From: Pyrenopolyporus hunteri | Lineage: Eukaryota; Ascomycota; Sordariomycetes; Xylariales; Hypoxylaceae | DNA length: 64,000 nucleotides | Direction of reading: 5' to 3' | Assembly: GCA_902806595.1 (NCBI GenBank) | Contig: CADCXC010000019.1 | Coordinates: 62,001-126,000 of the forward strand | Shown: piece after piece, positions 10,505 through 21,165 of the stretch | How positions within the stretch are numbered: position 1 is the stretch's first letter | Layout: the number at the start of each line of letters is the position of its first letter | Program-made: the position numbers and the translations under genes | The notes under the pieces: model-generated | Told to the model about the DNA's origin: nothing | The model's input: the letters and a program-made list of their open reading frames with translations, nothing else | The model's database searches: none

Positions 10505-11848
10505 ATGCCGCAGGATACGAGTAGGGAGATCACAGTTCACACGTCTACTCTCTTTGACTCTAGGAAAAAGCGCTTCGTCTCGGACCTATCCCTCTCGATT
10601 GATGCAAACTCTGGTTTGATTACAAAGGTATATAAGCGGGATAGTCCGCCACCACTCAACGATGCGCCTGGCCCCGACACGATCGACCTTCGAGGCCTCA
10701 CGGTGCTACCGGGTCTAGTCGATGCTCACACACATGTATTTTTACACGCTTACGACGAGGTGTTGCCGTTCAACCAGATGCGCGACGAAAGCTTTGTGGA
10801 GAGGGTGGTGCGAGCCACGAACCACGCAAACGCTGCGCTGATGGCGGGTTATACCACCTACCGCGACTTGGGCACGGAGGGCCTGCGGGACGCCGACGTC
10901 AATTTCAGGGATACTATAAACCGCGGGATCATTCGTGGACCCCGCCTATTCGTCGCGACGGAATGCATCGCCTCGAGCGGCGGCTACGAGATCCGTCAGG
11001 AGAACGGTCTTGTTGGCGTGGGTGCGTCCGTCCCTAGGATATCGGACCCCGCAGATGGCGTCTTTGGCGTTCGAGCGGCCGTGCGCAGACGCCTAGCAGC
11101 GGGTGCCGACATCGTCAAATTCTACGCCGACTATCGTAAGCGAATACTACGGTACCCGAAGCCTAGTTGGCAGGGCGCGAAAGAGATCTGCTTCCCGCCG
11201 CAGGACGATGTTATTACGGGACAACGAAACCCAAACGTCCTCCTCTTTACGCAAGAGGAGATGGACGAGATTGTAGCCGAGGCCAAGCGGTCAGGAGCTC
11301 CGGTTGCCGCCCACGCGCAGAGCCCCCAGGCTGTTATCATGGCGGCTAAAGCAGGCGTAACGACTGTCGAGCACGGTTCCATGCCCAGCGACGAAGCCCT
11401 GGAGGCCTTGAGGGAGAATGGCACCATCTTTGTGCCGACGCTAGCGGTCTGCCAGGTCTTGCTAGACGGCGAGCACCGTTTAATGAAAGCGATCCTTGCC
11501 CACACCAAAGCTGCGTTCGATCGGGGGATTAAGCTAGCCGCCGGCGGCGATACTGGCGCCTTCGCGCATGGCGATAATGCTCTGGAGCTAGAATTGATGG
11601 TAAAAGCCGGTATACCCGTTCTTGATGTTTTACAATCGGCGACTCTGCACGGGTGGGAGGCGTGTGGTGCTGACCTCTGCGGCAGGAGGTTTGGGTCATT
11701 GGAGGCGGGGTTTGCAGCTGATATCGTGGCCTTCGACGGCGACCCGACCGAGGATTTAGGGGCGTTAAGGAGAGTCGGGTTTGTGATGAAAGACGGGATC
11801 GTGTATAAGGATAAGTACAAACGTGCAGCCGCAGTGCCCTATAATTAA
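10505..11848 (+). CDS. Metal-dependent amidohydrolase (447 aa, intronless)
   Basis: A full-length member of the amidohydrolase superfamily (imidazolonepropionase/Xaa-Pro dipeptidase-like group). All expected metal-site residues can be seen: the HxH pair His75/His77 in DAHTH, and a lysine at about position 205 in DIVKFYAD that is normally carboxylated and bridges the two metals. Further ligands are His270 in AHAQ, His290 in VEHG and Asp349 in GGDTG. The fold therefore looks catalytically complete with a binuclear centre. There is no signal peptide, so it is probably cytosolic. Related fungal enzymes cleave amide or peptide bonds in small molecules, but the substrate here cannot be read from sequence. 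No intron; the TAA stop is followed by non-coding DNA. Confidence 0.88.
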   Translation: MPQDTSREITVHTSTLFDSRKKRFVSDLSLSIDANSGLITKVYKRDSPPPLNDAPGPDTIDLRGLTVLPGLVDAHTHVFLHAYDEVLPFNQMRDESFVERVVRATNHANAALMAGYTTYRDLGTEGLRDADVNFRDTINRGIIRGPRLFVATECIASSGGYEIRQENGLVGVGASVPRISDPADGVFGVRAAVRRRLAAGADIVKFYADYRKRILRYPKPSWQGAKEICFPPQDDVITGQRNPNVLLFTQEEMDEIVAEAKRSGAPVAAHAQSPQAVIMAAKAGVTTVEHGSMPSDEALEALRENGTIFVPTLAVCQVLLDGEHRLMKAILAHTKAAFDRGIKLAAGGDTGAFAHGDNALELELMVKAGIPVLDVLQSATLHGWEACGADLCGRRFGSLEAGFAADIVAFDGDPTEDLGALRRVGFVMKDGIVYKDKYKRAAAVPYN

Positions 11849-12525
11849 ATCCCGGAAGCATTGGGAATGTTGTAGACTTTTAAGGACACCTACCCTAGCC
11901 TCTGGCTCTGGAGATGCTGTCGCTTTGACGAGGGGCAGGTTTTAACTTCTCATATATACAACGCTATATGACAGACGGGCTAGATACAATGCTTACCTAC
12001 GTATTCAAGTTCTATGAACCAAGACTATCACAACGCCGGACGAACAGCCCGATATCATTCCTACCGCACCGTAGGCGACGTTCTGTTGGTGATACTACAT
12101 ATGATTTAGGTATACATAACCGCCGGTCGTCCGATATAGCCTGGGTAGTCGGTCTAAGGGCTGACGCAGTAATGGAACAGTGTGCAACAGTGTAGATCTT
12201 TGATTTCACCATAACTTCAACCCCATTAATTAGAAAATCTCTGTGTCGCATTGCCTCTATTATTTCCATCGACCTCGGGAAGATGCTAAGGGCGAAGGAA
12301 TATAGGTGAGTATGTGATATTCAAACAAACCCGACGACCAAGTCCTTCTCTCAGTTGACGGCTGCTGCGCCATAGCGCTGAACAGATACTACAATCCAAG
12401 CTTGACGCCATAACGATATCTACAACCCCGCTCGTTAAACTACTTCCAGGTATTTATCCCACAAACTCCGCAGTCGATGACACCCCAGCCTCCCTTTCTT
12501 CTCTGTTACCTAACCTCCATTCAAG
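11849..12525. other. Intergenic, no gene seen
   Basis: Holds the promoter region of the downstream Rossmann-fold gene. Short frames on both strands show no family signature. Confidence 0.55.
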
Positions 12526-13313
12526 ATGCGAATCATTATTACAGGCGCTACAGGCTTCGTGGGGAGCGAAGTGGTTCGACAGGCCATCGCCGACGAAGGG
12601 ATCACCCAAGCGTTTGTCCTGACTCGCAAGCCGCTGCCTCAAGATATATCGAAGAATGAGAAGCTTACCGTAATCGAGCACAAGGACTTCTCCACATATC
12701 CGCCGGAGCTTCTATCGCAGCTTACAGGCGCGGAAGGTTGCGTCTGGTAAATTTCCGAAGCCAGAATTATTAGAAACCCAACGGCTAATATGTTGTGAAA
12801 GGGCCATCGGAGGGCGCGCCACGCAGTTCCCAGACGTAGAGACTGCGAGGAAAGTCTCCGTTGACTACACTCTTGCGGCTGCGAGGGCCTTTATCGAGGA
12901 GCTGGCACCAAAACTTCCAGAGTCTCAGAAGTTCCGATTCGTTTTCTGCAGCGGAAAATTCGCCGAATGGGACCAGAATAAAAATCTGATCATGATGAAG
13001 GACACTAGATTAATTAAGGTAAGACTAACTAGGTTCCATATAACACACACTCGCTCGCCTGACCGCGATTGTCATCTAGGGGCAAGTTGAGAAAGGTCTC
13101 TTCGACCTGGCGGACGCCAACAAGGATAAGTTCGAGGTCTGGGCTGTGCGACCCGGTGGGATCGTGAGGAAGCACGCTGGCTTGATAAATGCGCTCACCG
13201 CTAATTCTTCCGGGTTCATTGGTGTCGACCACCTCGCTCGCGCTATGTTAAGGATCGCGCTCAACGGGCATGCTAATCGGATCATTGAGTCTAATGAGCT
13301 TTTGAAGATTTGA
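12526..13313 (+). CDS. NAD(P)-binding Rossmann-fold protein (223 aa, 3 exons)
   Basis: Exons 12526-12746, 12802-13018 and 13080-13313; phases are consistent (672 nt). The first Trp codon after EGCV is split by intron 1. The N-terminus IIITGATGFVGSEVVRQA carries the TGxxGxxG dinucleotide-binding motif of atypical/extended SDR epimerase-like proteins. The interior has a Val-Asp-Tyr-Thr segment and VFCSGKFAEWDQ where typical epimerases carry the Ser and YxxxK residues. A clear YxxxK is not seen, so it may bind NAD(P) without classical SDR catalysis. It is shorter than typical epimerases (about 300 aa). Similar fungal proteins are annotated only as nucleoside-diphosphate-sugar epimerase-like. Function unknown. 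Confidence 0.75.
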
Positions 13314-14646
13314 CTAACTGCTGCTATGGGTGTTCTTAAAGCGACGCCGACTTCGAGCTTGTTCGGGGCGCTGGGTAGGTTGCTACTCTCAACCTTAGGA
13401 TTCCCGAGTCCGAATTGATTTTATAAGTATGAACTAGCCTAGAATGATGCGAGAAATTATGAAATAAGTTAGTCACCACGTAGTCATATATATATATATT
13501 CATATTTATGTATGTATAGTTAAATGTGCCGTATTTCAGAAAAGAACTGTAATAGTCATCCTACATAGACGTGCCCCTCCTCCCCTTTTACCCTTCGTCG
13601 CTCCTATGGGGTTTATTTGGCACGTTTGTTCCCAAGATTACCCACACACGCCTGGCTGCCCACGTATCTTATGCGAGTAAGCCCCAGCCGCAGTTCAGAG
13701 GACAAACAATTAGATGATATAGTAGGGAATGGACTGGTAAAACGCAATCCTCTGATAAGGTTATTCGTTGACGAGCCTAGGAAAATTATCTACATCTTAT
13801 TTATAGAGGTCACGGTATTGCTGTTGGTAGATGAATGTGGGTGCGAAGAACAACATGAATGAATTATGTTTGGGCACGTCTGAAATTTCATAAGCTTCCT
13901 TTGAGATGCAAAGACACCAACAAATGCCACCGGAGGGGGAGCAGGGTAAGATTTCTAACTACCACACGTAAACTGGTAACTATCTGGGTAAGTACCTATA
14001 TAGGTACCTAGTCTTAGTGACTACCGGGTACGATATGAGCTGAGAGTAGAAGTACGAGTTGGGTATAGGGACGGCTCGAGTCGATTGCAGCTATTTCGAC
14101 ACTCCATATTCCTTCGGCAGGCCGTAGAAGGGGAGGGGTTAGGGTCCTATCTGAAAATAGGGAACCCGCCGCCGTGTTGCATCCTTACTCCGCCGCAAAA
14201 GGAGGGGAGCTCCCTAATAATACTACTCCTCAGCTCATCTTACGCTTGGGAGGTTATGTAGGTATGTATTGCATGTTGGTGCAAGTCGCGAAGAACGAGT
14301 TCCGCCAACGCGGTAATAGGACGCCAAGCAACCAAGGAATGCATCTGGCCAGTCACTCGGCTCGCATTTGTTACGTTACAATGCCTGCGCGATCCCCCTT
14401 TGGAAATTAGAAGGATCCGGATCATGCCTATATCGGGAAATTGGTCGCACGTTGCCCTGCTATGCCTTATCCTTCCTATTGGGAAAGGGAGACAAACAAA
14501 TACCGGGACCTCCCACGGTAAAAGATGAGGCTCTCAGCAGCATTCCTCAAGTCCTCGCCGCGGCAAACTCGTACTTCTGACCGTGCCGGTACGTTATTCT
14601 TACCTAGGTATATTGCATCTTTATCGCGATGGGACGTGGGGTCAGC
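13314..14646. other. Intergenic, no gene seen
   Basis: Frames at 13617-13862 and 14174-14580 have no recognisable content. A (TA)n run lies near 13486-13498. The 3' half serves as the upstream region of the secreted CBM9-like gene. Confidence 0.5.
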
Positions 14647-15321
14647 ATGAAGTTATGCCTAGGGTCTCTATTGACGGTCGCTAGCGCCGTGTGCGCCAGC
14701 GTGCCGTCCTTAGAGGCGCCGGCATGCTCGGTCGGGAAGGGCACCGTCCAATACAGCAAGTCCGTCCCCGACAAGGCCGACTTTCCCAAGACGCAAGTAG
14801 ACGTCTGCTACGACGACACGTCGATTCACCTCACGTTTACCGCGTTTGAGGAGACGAATTACTACTTCAACGAGACTCAAACGACCAACGACGCCATCTG
14901 GGCGTATGAAGTCATGGAAGCGTTTGTCTACCACGGGACCAACGACCCGCAGACGTACCTGGAGTTCGAAGTCAGCCCGAACAACGTGACTTTCCAGGCC
15001 TGGATCTACAACCGGTCCAAAGTACGCGCGGCCAGCGCGCCTCTAGACACCTCTTTCCTAACCCAGCCGCTTGTCGACGGCCTGACGGCCGAGACGACGC
15101 TCGACAAAGACGCGCAGATCTGGGTATCTTCGGCCAAGATCCCGCTCGGCCTCTTCAATGTCGACGACGGCGAAGCGAAGGGTACCTCGTGGAGGATGAA
15201 CTTCTTCCGCACCGTCGTGTCGCCTGAGACATACCCCGACCAGCTTCTCGGCGCGTGGAACCCGACCAACGAGTCGAACTTCCACATGACGCCTTTCTTC
15301 GGCAAAGTTCAGTTCATCTAA
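14647..15321 (+). CDS. Secreted CBM9-like (DOMON-fold) protein (224 aa)
   Basis: The ATG at 14647 is preferred over the in-frame ATG at 14629. It gives a clean signal peptide (MKLCLGSLLTVASAVCASV, cleavage expected near residue 20). The mature part resembles the family 9 carbohydrate-binding module-like beta-sandwich found in many small secreted fungal proteins. Features are a VDVCYDDTSIHLTFTA strand pair, AIWAYEVMEAFVYHG, YLEFEVSPNN, and a C-terminal WRMNFFRTV plus LGAWNPT. N-glycosylation sequons are present, for example NET, NVT, NRS and NES. It is probably extracellular and may bind plant-derived sugars; no catalytic domain is attached. Intronless and GC-richer than its flanks. Confidence 0.82.
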   Translation: MKLCLGSLLTVASAVCASVPSLEAPACSVGKGTVQYSKSVPDKADFPKTQVDVCYDDTSIHLTFTAFEETNYYFNETQTTNDAIWAYEVMEAFVYHGTNDPQTYLEFEVSPNNVTFQAWIYNRSKVRAASAPLDTSFLTQPLVDGLTAETTLDKDAQIWVSSAKIPLGLFNVDDGEAKGTSWRMNFFRTVVSPETYPDQLLGAWNPTNESNFHMTPFFGKVQFI

Positions 15322-15600
15322 GAAGAATTTATTCTAAGTATGTTAGACACGTAGAGGCCATGCGCAATTCAGATAACGCCCTACCCTGAGTTTACGGCTG
15401 CCTCGACACCTTCTCGCGCCGCAATAGAACCCAAGTTAAAACTCCGGGAAATTCCGGCAAACTCCAGCACCCCAGCGCGTTTCCCGCGCCACAATAACCG
15501 GGATTAAAACACCCAGCATATCAGCTTCAACGCGAGTTAATAAAATTTATACAGCCCCATACCCCGAATATATTATGTGGAATGCTTCTAATACTCTACT

Positions 15601-15641
<41 letters not shown>

Positions 15642-15977
15642 ATTGGTTTTAAAAAGAGTCATTTCTACGCTATACTTGATTACTCACTCCTAGCACGGAA
15701 GGCAGCGAATAGCGTATTACGTTGAGACGAGCATTTTATTCATGGGGGTATGCGATGTCCTAACCTAGGTCTCACGTACTAGACCATAGCCTCCAGCTCA
15801 CTCCCGTCCCAGATTTCCGTAACAACCTCCCAATTCAGTATTTTCGGGTAGCGGCCGGGCTACCGAGACTGTCTAAACCACGTCTTCCACGATATGATTG
15901 TCTAGTATGCGATCTTTCTTGAATGTCGTAGTCGTCCATGCGTGAGATGACGTTGGGGTACATAGAAGGTGGTCTTG
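15322..15977. other. Intergenic between convergent genes
   Basis: Contains a (GA)n microsatellite at 15603-15638. No coding features. Confidence 0.55.
15603..15638. repeat. (GA)n microsatellite
   Basis: An uninterrupted AG/GA run of about 36 bp in the 3' flank of the CBM9-like gene. Confidence 0.95.
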
Positions 15978-16439
15978 TTACGGGAGCAGGGGCCAAACCC
16001 GTCGGAGCTTGCGACCAATGCGCTTGAACTTCTCCTGATCGATATGGTGGCGGGAGGCGACCTCCCCGAGCTTGTGGTCTTTGCCCGGGTTCACCACCTC
16101 TCGCACGGAGCGGTGATAGGGGGCTCCGCTCAGGAGAGCAGCCATTCGATAGAAACCCCAGCGCAAGCTATACTTGACGATCATGTATGCATACACAGGG
16201 ATGTGGTGGTAGGAGAGGGCGGGTAGCTCTCGAATGGGAAACCCGTCGTACTTAGCGCGACTGATGGCGAAGAATACATCAGATTTCTCGCTGAGTTTCT
16301 CTAGGGGAGTCTCGGCGGCCCGGTACTCCTTAAGTTCCTCGAGCAGCCGATTCTCGTACCACGACGGTGGCGATTGGCGCGGCAGGCCAAGCATCTTGTG
16401 CCACAGGAACAATAACTTTTTGCCGATTGCGCAAGACAT
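15978..16439 (-). CDS. Conserved fungal protein of unknown function (153 aa)
   Basis: A single exon with ATG at 16439 and TAA stop. The N-terminus is basic-hydrophobic (IGKKLLFLWHKMLGLPRQSP), then WYENRLLEELKEYRAAETP and SEKSDVFFAISRAKYDGFP. The C-terminal half has several Tyr-rich helices (YHHIPVYAYMIVKYSLRWGFYRM) and ends KFKRIGRKLRRVWPLLP. I recognise the pattern as a conserved ascomycete hypothetical, but no named domain. The EELKEYRA...EKLSEKSDVFFAI stretch faintly recalls the Glu/Asp helices of MazG-like pyrophosphohydrolases; this is a weak analogy only. It may associate with membranes through the Tyr-rich segment. Confidence 0.65.
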   Translation of the reverse strand: MSCAIGKKLLFLWHKMLGLPRQSPPSWYENRLLEELKEYRAAETPLEKLSEKSDVFFAISRAKYDGFPIRELPALSYHHIPVYAYMIVKYSLRWGFYRMAALLSGAPYHRSVREVVNPGKDHKLGEVASRHHIDQEKFKRIGRKLRRVWPLLP

Positions 16440-17455
16440 GGTTGTGTACTTCGCGCGATGTATGTATTGCCGGGTGGCTGTACCTCGTTTGGGGAGTTAT
16501 GCCGAATCAGGGGTCAGGTGAGGTCGTGTTGAGAAGCGGAAGCCTAAACACGTCGTATAAGGATCATGTCCCGTATGAAGCAGAGTCACGGGTGTTTAGT
16601 TGTTCCACTTACCTGCCTCTGTCGATAGACGGTAGGTACCTACCTAGTTTAACGGAGCAGCCAGGCAATCCGACTAGTAGTAACTGAAGATAGCTGCAAG
16701 GTACTTGGAGTACTTCATCCGCAGGCGACGGGATGGGTCGAAAGGCCGAGAAGAGCAGATCGCTTAACCTGATAGGTGATCGATTCTTACGCGACCGCGC
16801 GATAGAACTCTTGCGCGATAGAATGCTCGCGCGATAGGATACTTTCGGGAATAGGCATGGAAAAGCTGCGTCGGCCCTTAACGTCTGTCCTTCGAAAAGA
16901 ACTTTACGCCTACGGTCTACGCGTAGAAAAAATACTGCACACACTCACGCATGGACCGCCGCTTGACAGTGCCTGAACAAGTTTTTTTTTTTTTTTCCTC
17001 GTTTAGCAAACAGCGAGACAAGTCGCACGGCAACGCAAAATAAATCCAACGTTTGCTTAATAATAATAATGGCAAGTACCCTTTCCTTATCCTATTAGTA
17101 CCTTGGAGGTGCTCGCCCTGCTTTTGTCTCGGGATTCGTGGTGTAGAAGTGTACGGGAGGTCTTGTATTAATCTTACAGGCTTCAGCAGTAGGAGCATGC
17201 ATATACCCGCGGCGGCATGTGTAACGATAAATCATCATTATAGCCAGTTCTGTTCCCATATCCCTTGTGATATATGATAAATCAGAACTATGTATAGCAT
17301 GACCCCCCCTTTTCCTACCTTATATAAAGCGTCCGCTGAGCCGACATGCTTTCTACGTTGTCCTCTGTGTTCAACGACTCTACCCTTAGCCTACCCCTTC
17401 TGCCAACATCACTTACAACAACGTACTTACAACCAGCATTACCTATTCAAACATC
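16440..17455. other. Intergenic between divergent genes
   Basis: No gene supported. Contains a poly-T tract near 16981-16996 and a TATA element close to the downstream gene. Confidence 0.5.
17331..17338 (+). promoter_or_regulatory. TATA box of the kinase/HAD/UPRTase gene
   Basis: TATATAAA lies about 120 bp upstream of the ATG at 17456. The leader that follows is CT-rich, with CAACATCACTTACAACAACG typical of fungal 5' UTRs. Confidence 0.55.
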
Positions 17456-19531
17456 ATGCCAAATTCAGCAGCCGAATCTCGGGCTGATCTACTGGTAGAG
17501 CCTCAATCTCTAGCATCCTCCGCACCCAAACCGGTGATTATCGGTCTCTACGGAGTGTCTGGATGCGGAAAATCATATCTACTAGACCAACTAAAGCGCG
17601 AGCTCGACCCAAGCCTGTTCAAGTTCTACGAGGGTTCCGACGTGATAAGCTCTCTCATCCCAGGTGGTCTTGACGCCTTCCATAGTCTTGAGGAGCAGGA
17701 TAGGGTACGGTGGCGCCAGCTTGCCATAGACTGTATTTCAAGGGAATGTTTTACGGCAAAGAAGGTTGGTCTGGTTGCCGGTCATTACATGTTCTGGAAT
17801 CACAGTGAAAGGGATGGACGAGTGGTCTGTACGACGAACGATATGGAAGTGTATACACACATCCTTTACTTAGACGTGGAGCCTGAAGTAGTCTCGAGGC
17901 GTCGGTCGGGTGACGCCACGAAAAACCGTTCACCAGCTTCCGTCGAACACCTGCGCAGATGGCAGGAAGCTGAGAAGATTCAGCTACGTCAGCTTTGCCG
18001 TGACAATGACGTCCTGTTCACGCTAGTGTCCCCGGAGTCAGGACTTGTCCATACCGTCTCGAATCTGGTGCGAGACTTTCAACATCATACCGAAAGTGTC
18101 AACATCTCCCGTGCCGTACGGAAGCTGGATGAAGTTCTTGCGGACTTCAAGCATCAGCCAAGCTCGATTCTAATATTTGACGCTGATAGAACATTGATTG
18201 CCGAAGATACCGGTGCCCTGTTCTGGAAAATGGCCTCAGAGTACCAGCCCAGGATCACGGATGACAAGGTATTAAGGGAGGTATTTAGCAGCAAATTGGC
18301 ATACTCATACATAGGATTCCGGCAGGCGACACTCCTCTACGAGGAGGCGTTCTGCGATGAGGCTTTCGATCTAATCTGTGACAAAGTAGCGTCTGCGGTA
18401 GTTCTACGGCCGGAATTCTCAACCCTTCTGCGCCTAGCAGAACAGCAGGATGTCGGCGCGGTAGTTATTACCTGCGGGCTTCGCCGCATATGGGATAAGA
18501 TCCTGGAAAACGCGGGTCTGTCAAAAACCGTGAAGGTCGTCGGCGGAGGACGTATTGCAGATGGTTTCGTGATCACTCCCGAAGTCAAGGCGTCTTTGGT
18601 GCTCCATCTCCAGACGACCTACAAACTGCACGTCTGGGCTTTCGGCGACAGCCCACTGGACTTGCCAATGTTGGCTCAAGCGGATGAAGCTATCGTTGTA
18701 GTCGGCGAGGCGGGATTAAGGAGTAAATCTATGGACGCCGCCCTGCTAGAAGCCATTGACAACAACGGCTTTCGAGCCCGTCAGTCCCTGCTCTCCAAAG
18801 ACGCAACGCCACGTCTAGATACCCAGAGGCTCCCTCTAGTGAATCTTCTAAGCATAGAATTCATTAATTCCGTCTTCTCAAATGAGCCCAATCAAGTCGG
18901 CCCCCGGCTGCGCCTCCTTCATGCCACGACCAAGAAATCGGCAAAGATATTGATGACGCCTATGCGCAACGCCACCATCGCTGGCCCAAACCTGAGAGAA
19001 GCACACGAACGAGTCGGGTGGTACTTGGCTATTGAGTTCTTAACCGAACTTATCGGTGACGAATGCTATTCCATGAAGCACGTCCAAGGCAATGTGACCA
19101 GTGGCCACAGATTACTTTACGAGGAGATGACCTTGATCGTGCCCCTGATGCGTGGCGGAGAATCAATGGCGTTCGGTATCAATCAGGCTTTTCCACTCGC
19201 AAGGTTCGTACATGCCAGGCATCCAGACGACGTCGAGCTACATCACCTCCAAAATATACGCAATATCATTCTCGTGGACTCGGTCATCAATAGTGGGGCG
19301 ACAGTGGTTGAATTTGCACGGCGCCTGCGACGGCTAGACCCCAGATCTCGCATTATAGTTGTCGCAGGCGTCGTTCAGGATCGGTCGGTCTCTAAAGGCG
19401 GCCAAGTCTATGAATATGGCCGGGAAGAAGGGCTTGAGCTCGTGGCTCTTCGTCTCTCAAGCAATCAGTTTATAGGGTCTGGTGGAACCGATACGGGCAA
19501 CCGTCTCTTTAATACCACACATCTCTCATGA
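17456..19531 (+). CDS. Triple fusion: P-loop kinase, HAD phosphatase and uracil phosphoribosyltransferase-like (691 aa)
   Basis: Three domains follow in one intronless frame. (1) Residues about 25-215 are a P-loop kinase-like domain with Walker A GVSGCGKS at 33-40. (2) Residues about 230-440 are a HAD hydrolase of the phosphoserine-phosphatase type. It has motif I FDADRT (Asp242, Asp244), motif II VVITCG and motif IV FGDSPLDLPML near 397-406. (3) Residues about 470-691 are a uracil phosphoribosyltransferase-like domain with the PRPP-binding loop VDSVINSGATV near 607-617 and a Tyr-rich C-terminus. This suggests a nucleotide-salvage protein that could couple a kinase, a phosphatase and base-to-nucleotide conversion. 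Whether all three sites act in one pathway is inference. Comparable three-domain proteins are, to my knowledge, confined to fungi. No targeting signal is seen. Confidence 0.85.
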   Translation: MPNSAAESRADLLVEPQSLASSAPKPVIIGLYGVSGCGKSYLLDQLKRELDPSLFKFYEGSDVISSLIPGGLDAFHSLEEQDRVRWRQLAIDCISRECFTAKKVGLVAGHYMFWNHSERDGRVVCTTNDMEVYTHILYLDVEPEVVSRRRSGDATKNRSPASVEHLRRWQEAEKIQLRQLCRDNDVLFTLVSPESGLVHTVSNLVRDFQHHTESVNISRAVRKLDEVLADFKHQPSSILIFDADRTLIAEDTGALFWKMASEYQPRITDDKVLREVFSSKLAYSYIGFRQATLLYEEAFCDEAFDLICDKVASAVVLRPEFSTLLRLAEQQDVGAVVITCGLRRIWDKILENAGLSKTVKVVGGGRIADGFVITPEVKASLVLHLQTTYKLHVWAFGDSPLDLPMLAQADEAIVVVGEAGLRSKSMDAALLEAIDNNGFRARQSLLSKDATPRLDTQRLPLVNLLSIEFINSVFSNEPNQVGPRLRLLHATTKKSAKILMTPMRNATIAGPNLREAHERVGWYLAIEFLTELIGDECYSMKHVQGNVTSGHRLLYEEMTLIVPLMRGGESMAFGINQAFPLARFVHARHPDDVELHHLQNIRNIILVDSVINSGATVVEFARRLRRLDPRSRIIVVAGVVQDRSVSKGGQVYEYGREEGLELVALRLSSNQFIGSGGTDTGNRLFNTTHLS

Positions 19532-20325
19532 CTCCCCTTCCCTCCCTCCCTTCCTCCCCGAGAAATCTACTCATGTCAATAGATACGGCCCATAGAGACG
19601 ATGAGGTTATACGTCCGTTACGCATTATTGGAAATGAAAGTATTCCATAATGAGCAAAATAGCCTTCTAGTCAAAGGGGAAACGTCCAGAGGCAGTGTTG
19701 CGATAGTATCAACCCGACGGGTAGATGGAGTACCAAACAACCTCACCCCCCTTGTCTAGATAGGTACCCGTTTATTCGAACAATAATTACAGCTTCTCTC
19801 TACTTCTAGCCCGCGTTTATCTCGACTACGGTGCATTCCTGTAATACTGGAAGTTAAGGCTAAAAAGACAAAAGACTTAGTTATTTCACGCACACGATTC
19901 ATTTAGCCAAACGTCGTTGCATTTAGCAGATCCTTGCATGGCGAAAGCCGCGCAATGCTATCCTCGAATCGGCCTCATAAACCATTAATAATCCACGATT
20001 ATTTCGTGATTCTATACATCCATTATTGAAGAGGATCTTAGGACCACGTAGCGGTTTCGTCTAGCTCCTCACTCTTAAGGAGCGTACGACCGATTGGGAA
20101 ATGCGGGCGAGATTCCTGGAGTGCGGAGTTCATAGGATGGACGGGGGGAGATGCCGATACAATCATATAGGTAACTATTCCGGCAGCGGCAACGGAGGGA
20201 GGAAGCCCGGACCGTAAATACTCGTGTACATAAATACCCTTCCTTACCTTACCCTTTCCTAACGCTCGCTTCCTCGTTCATCATCTCTCGGCCTTACTAT
20301 CTGCAGTCACCCGTCTACTCACAAT
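19532..20325. other. Intergenic, no gene seen
   Basis: 3' flank of the fusion gene and promoter of the Cip1-like gene. No supported frames. Confidence 0.55.
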
Positions 20326-21165
20326 ATGCTTTGCCAGACCGGTCTCCTCGCCCTTGCCCTCTTGCCCTTCTCCCTTGCGCAAGTCTCCGAGGGCTTCGAG
20401 AATGGATGGGACCAGACCGCATGGCCGACCTATGCGGTCGACTGTAGCCAGGGTGGTAAAGTTAGCCTCGATAGCTCCAACGCCCACAGCGGCAAAAACT
20501 CTATCAGGGTAGATGGCGGCGGCGGTTATTGCGGACACATTTTCGTCGGCACTACGAAAGTTCCTAGTGGTGATATCTACGTCAGGACATACGTGTAAGT
20601 CTTCAGCGACGGCGGAGCTGCATGCATTGAGAAAGATAGGGGGAAAAAAATAGAGCACACCCAATTTATTATGGAGAGATGCGGCTAACGTGCATCTTCT
20701 TATAGCAAAGCCTCCAAGGCTCTCACTGATTCCCACGTCTCCTTCATCACCATGCCCGACTCTGCTCAAGGAAGCAAGAAACACCTCCGCATTGGCGGCC
20801 AGAGCAAAATCTTGATGTACAACCATGAGTCCGACGATGCTACTCTCCCCGACCTCTCCCCTCAGGGCATCGCTGCCTCTACCGCCCTTCCTACGGGATC
20901 CTGGCAATGCTTCGAATATCATCTAGGTACCGACGGCACTATCGAGACTTGGTTGAACGACAAAGCCATCGACGGCCTTACTGTAAAGCCCGGTGTCTCC
21001 AACAGCAATGCCGCTCAGTGGCAGAGGAGCTCAATCAAGCCCAAGATTACCGGTATCTACTTCGGCTGGGAGTCGTACGGCGGAGATACCAACACCTTCT
21101 GGTACGACGACATCGTTGTCAGTTCAACCCGCGTTGGATGCTCTGATGCGTCTTCCACGGCCTGA
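20326..21165 (+). CDS. Secreted Cip1-like protein without CBM1 (242 aa, 2 exons)
   Basis: Exons 20326-20594 and 20706-21165; the Val codon is split and phases fit. A signal peptide of about 18 residues (MLCQTGLLALALLPFSLAQ) is followed by a domain that closely resembles the catalytic-like module of Cip1, a cellulase-co-induced secreted protein of Trichoderma with a beta-jelly-roll fold related to polysaccharide lyases. Conserved stretches include GFENGWDQTAWP, HSGKNSIRV, GGYCGHIF, MPDSAQG, LRIGGQS, ESDDATLPDLSP, FEYHLGTDGTIETWLN and the ending STRVGC. The Trichoderma protein continues into a Ser/Thr linker and a CBM1. Here the frame stops five residues after the Asp that follows VGC, so the cellulose-binding part is absent. 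Likely role: extracellular plant cell wall breakdown. Confidence 0.92.
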
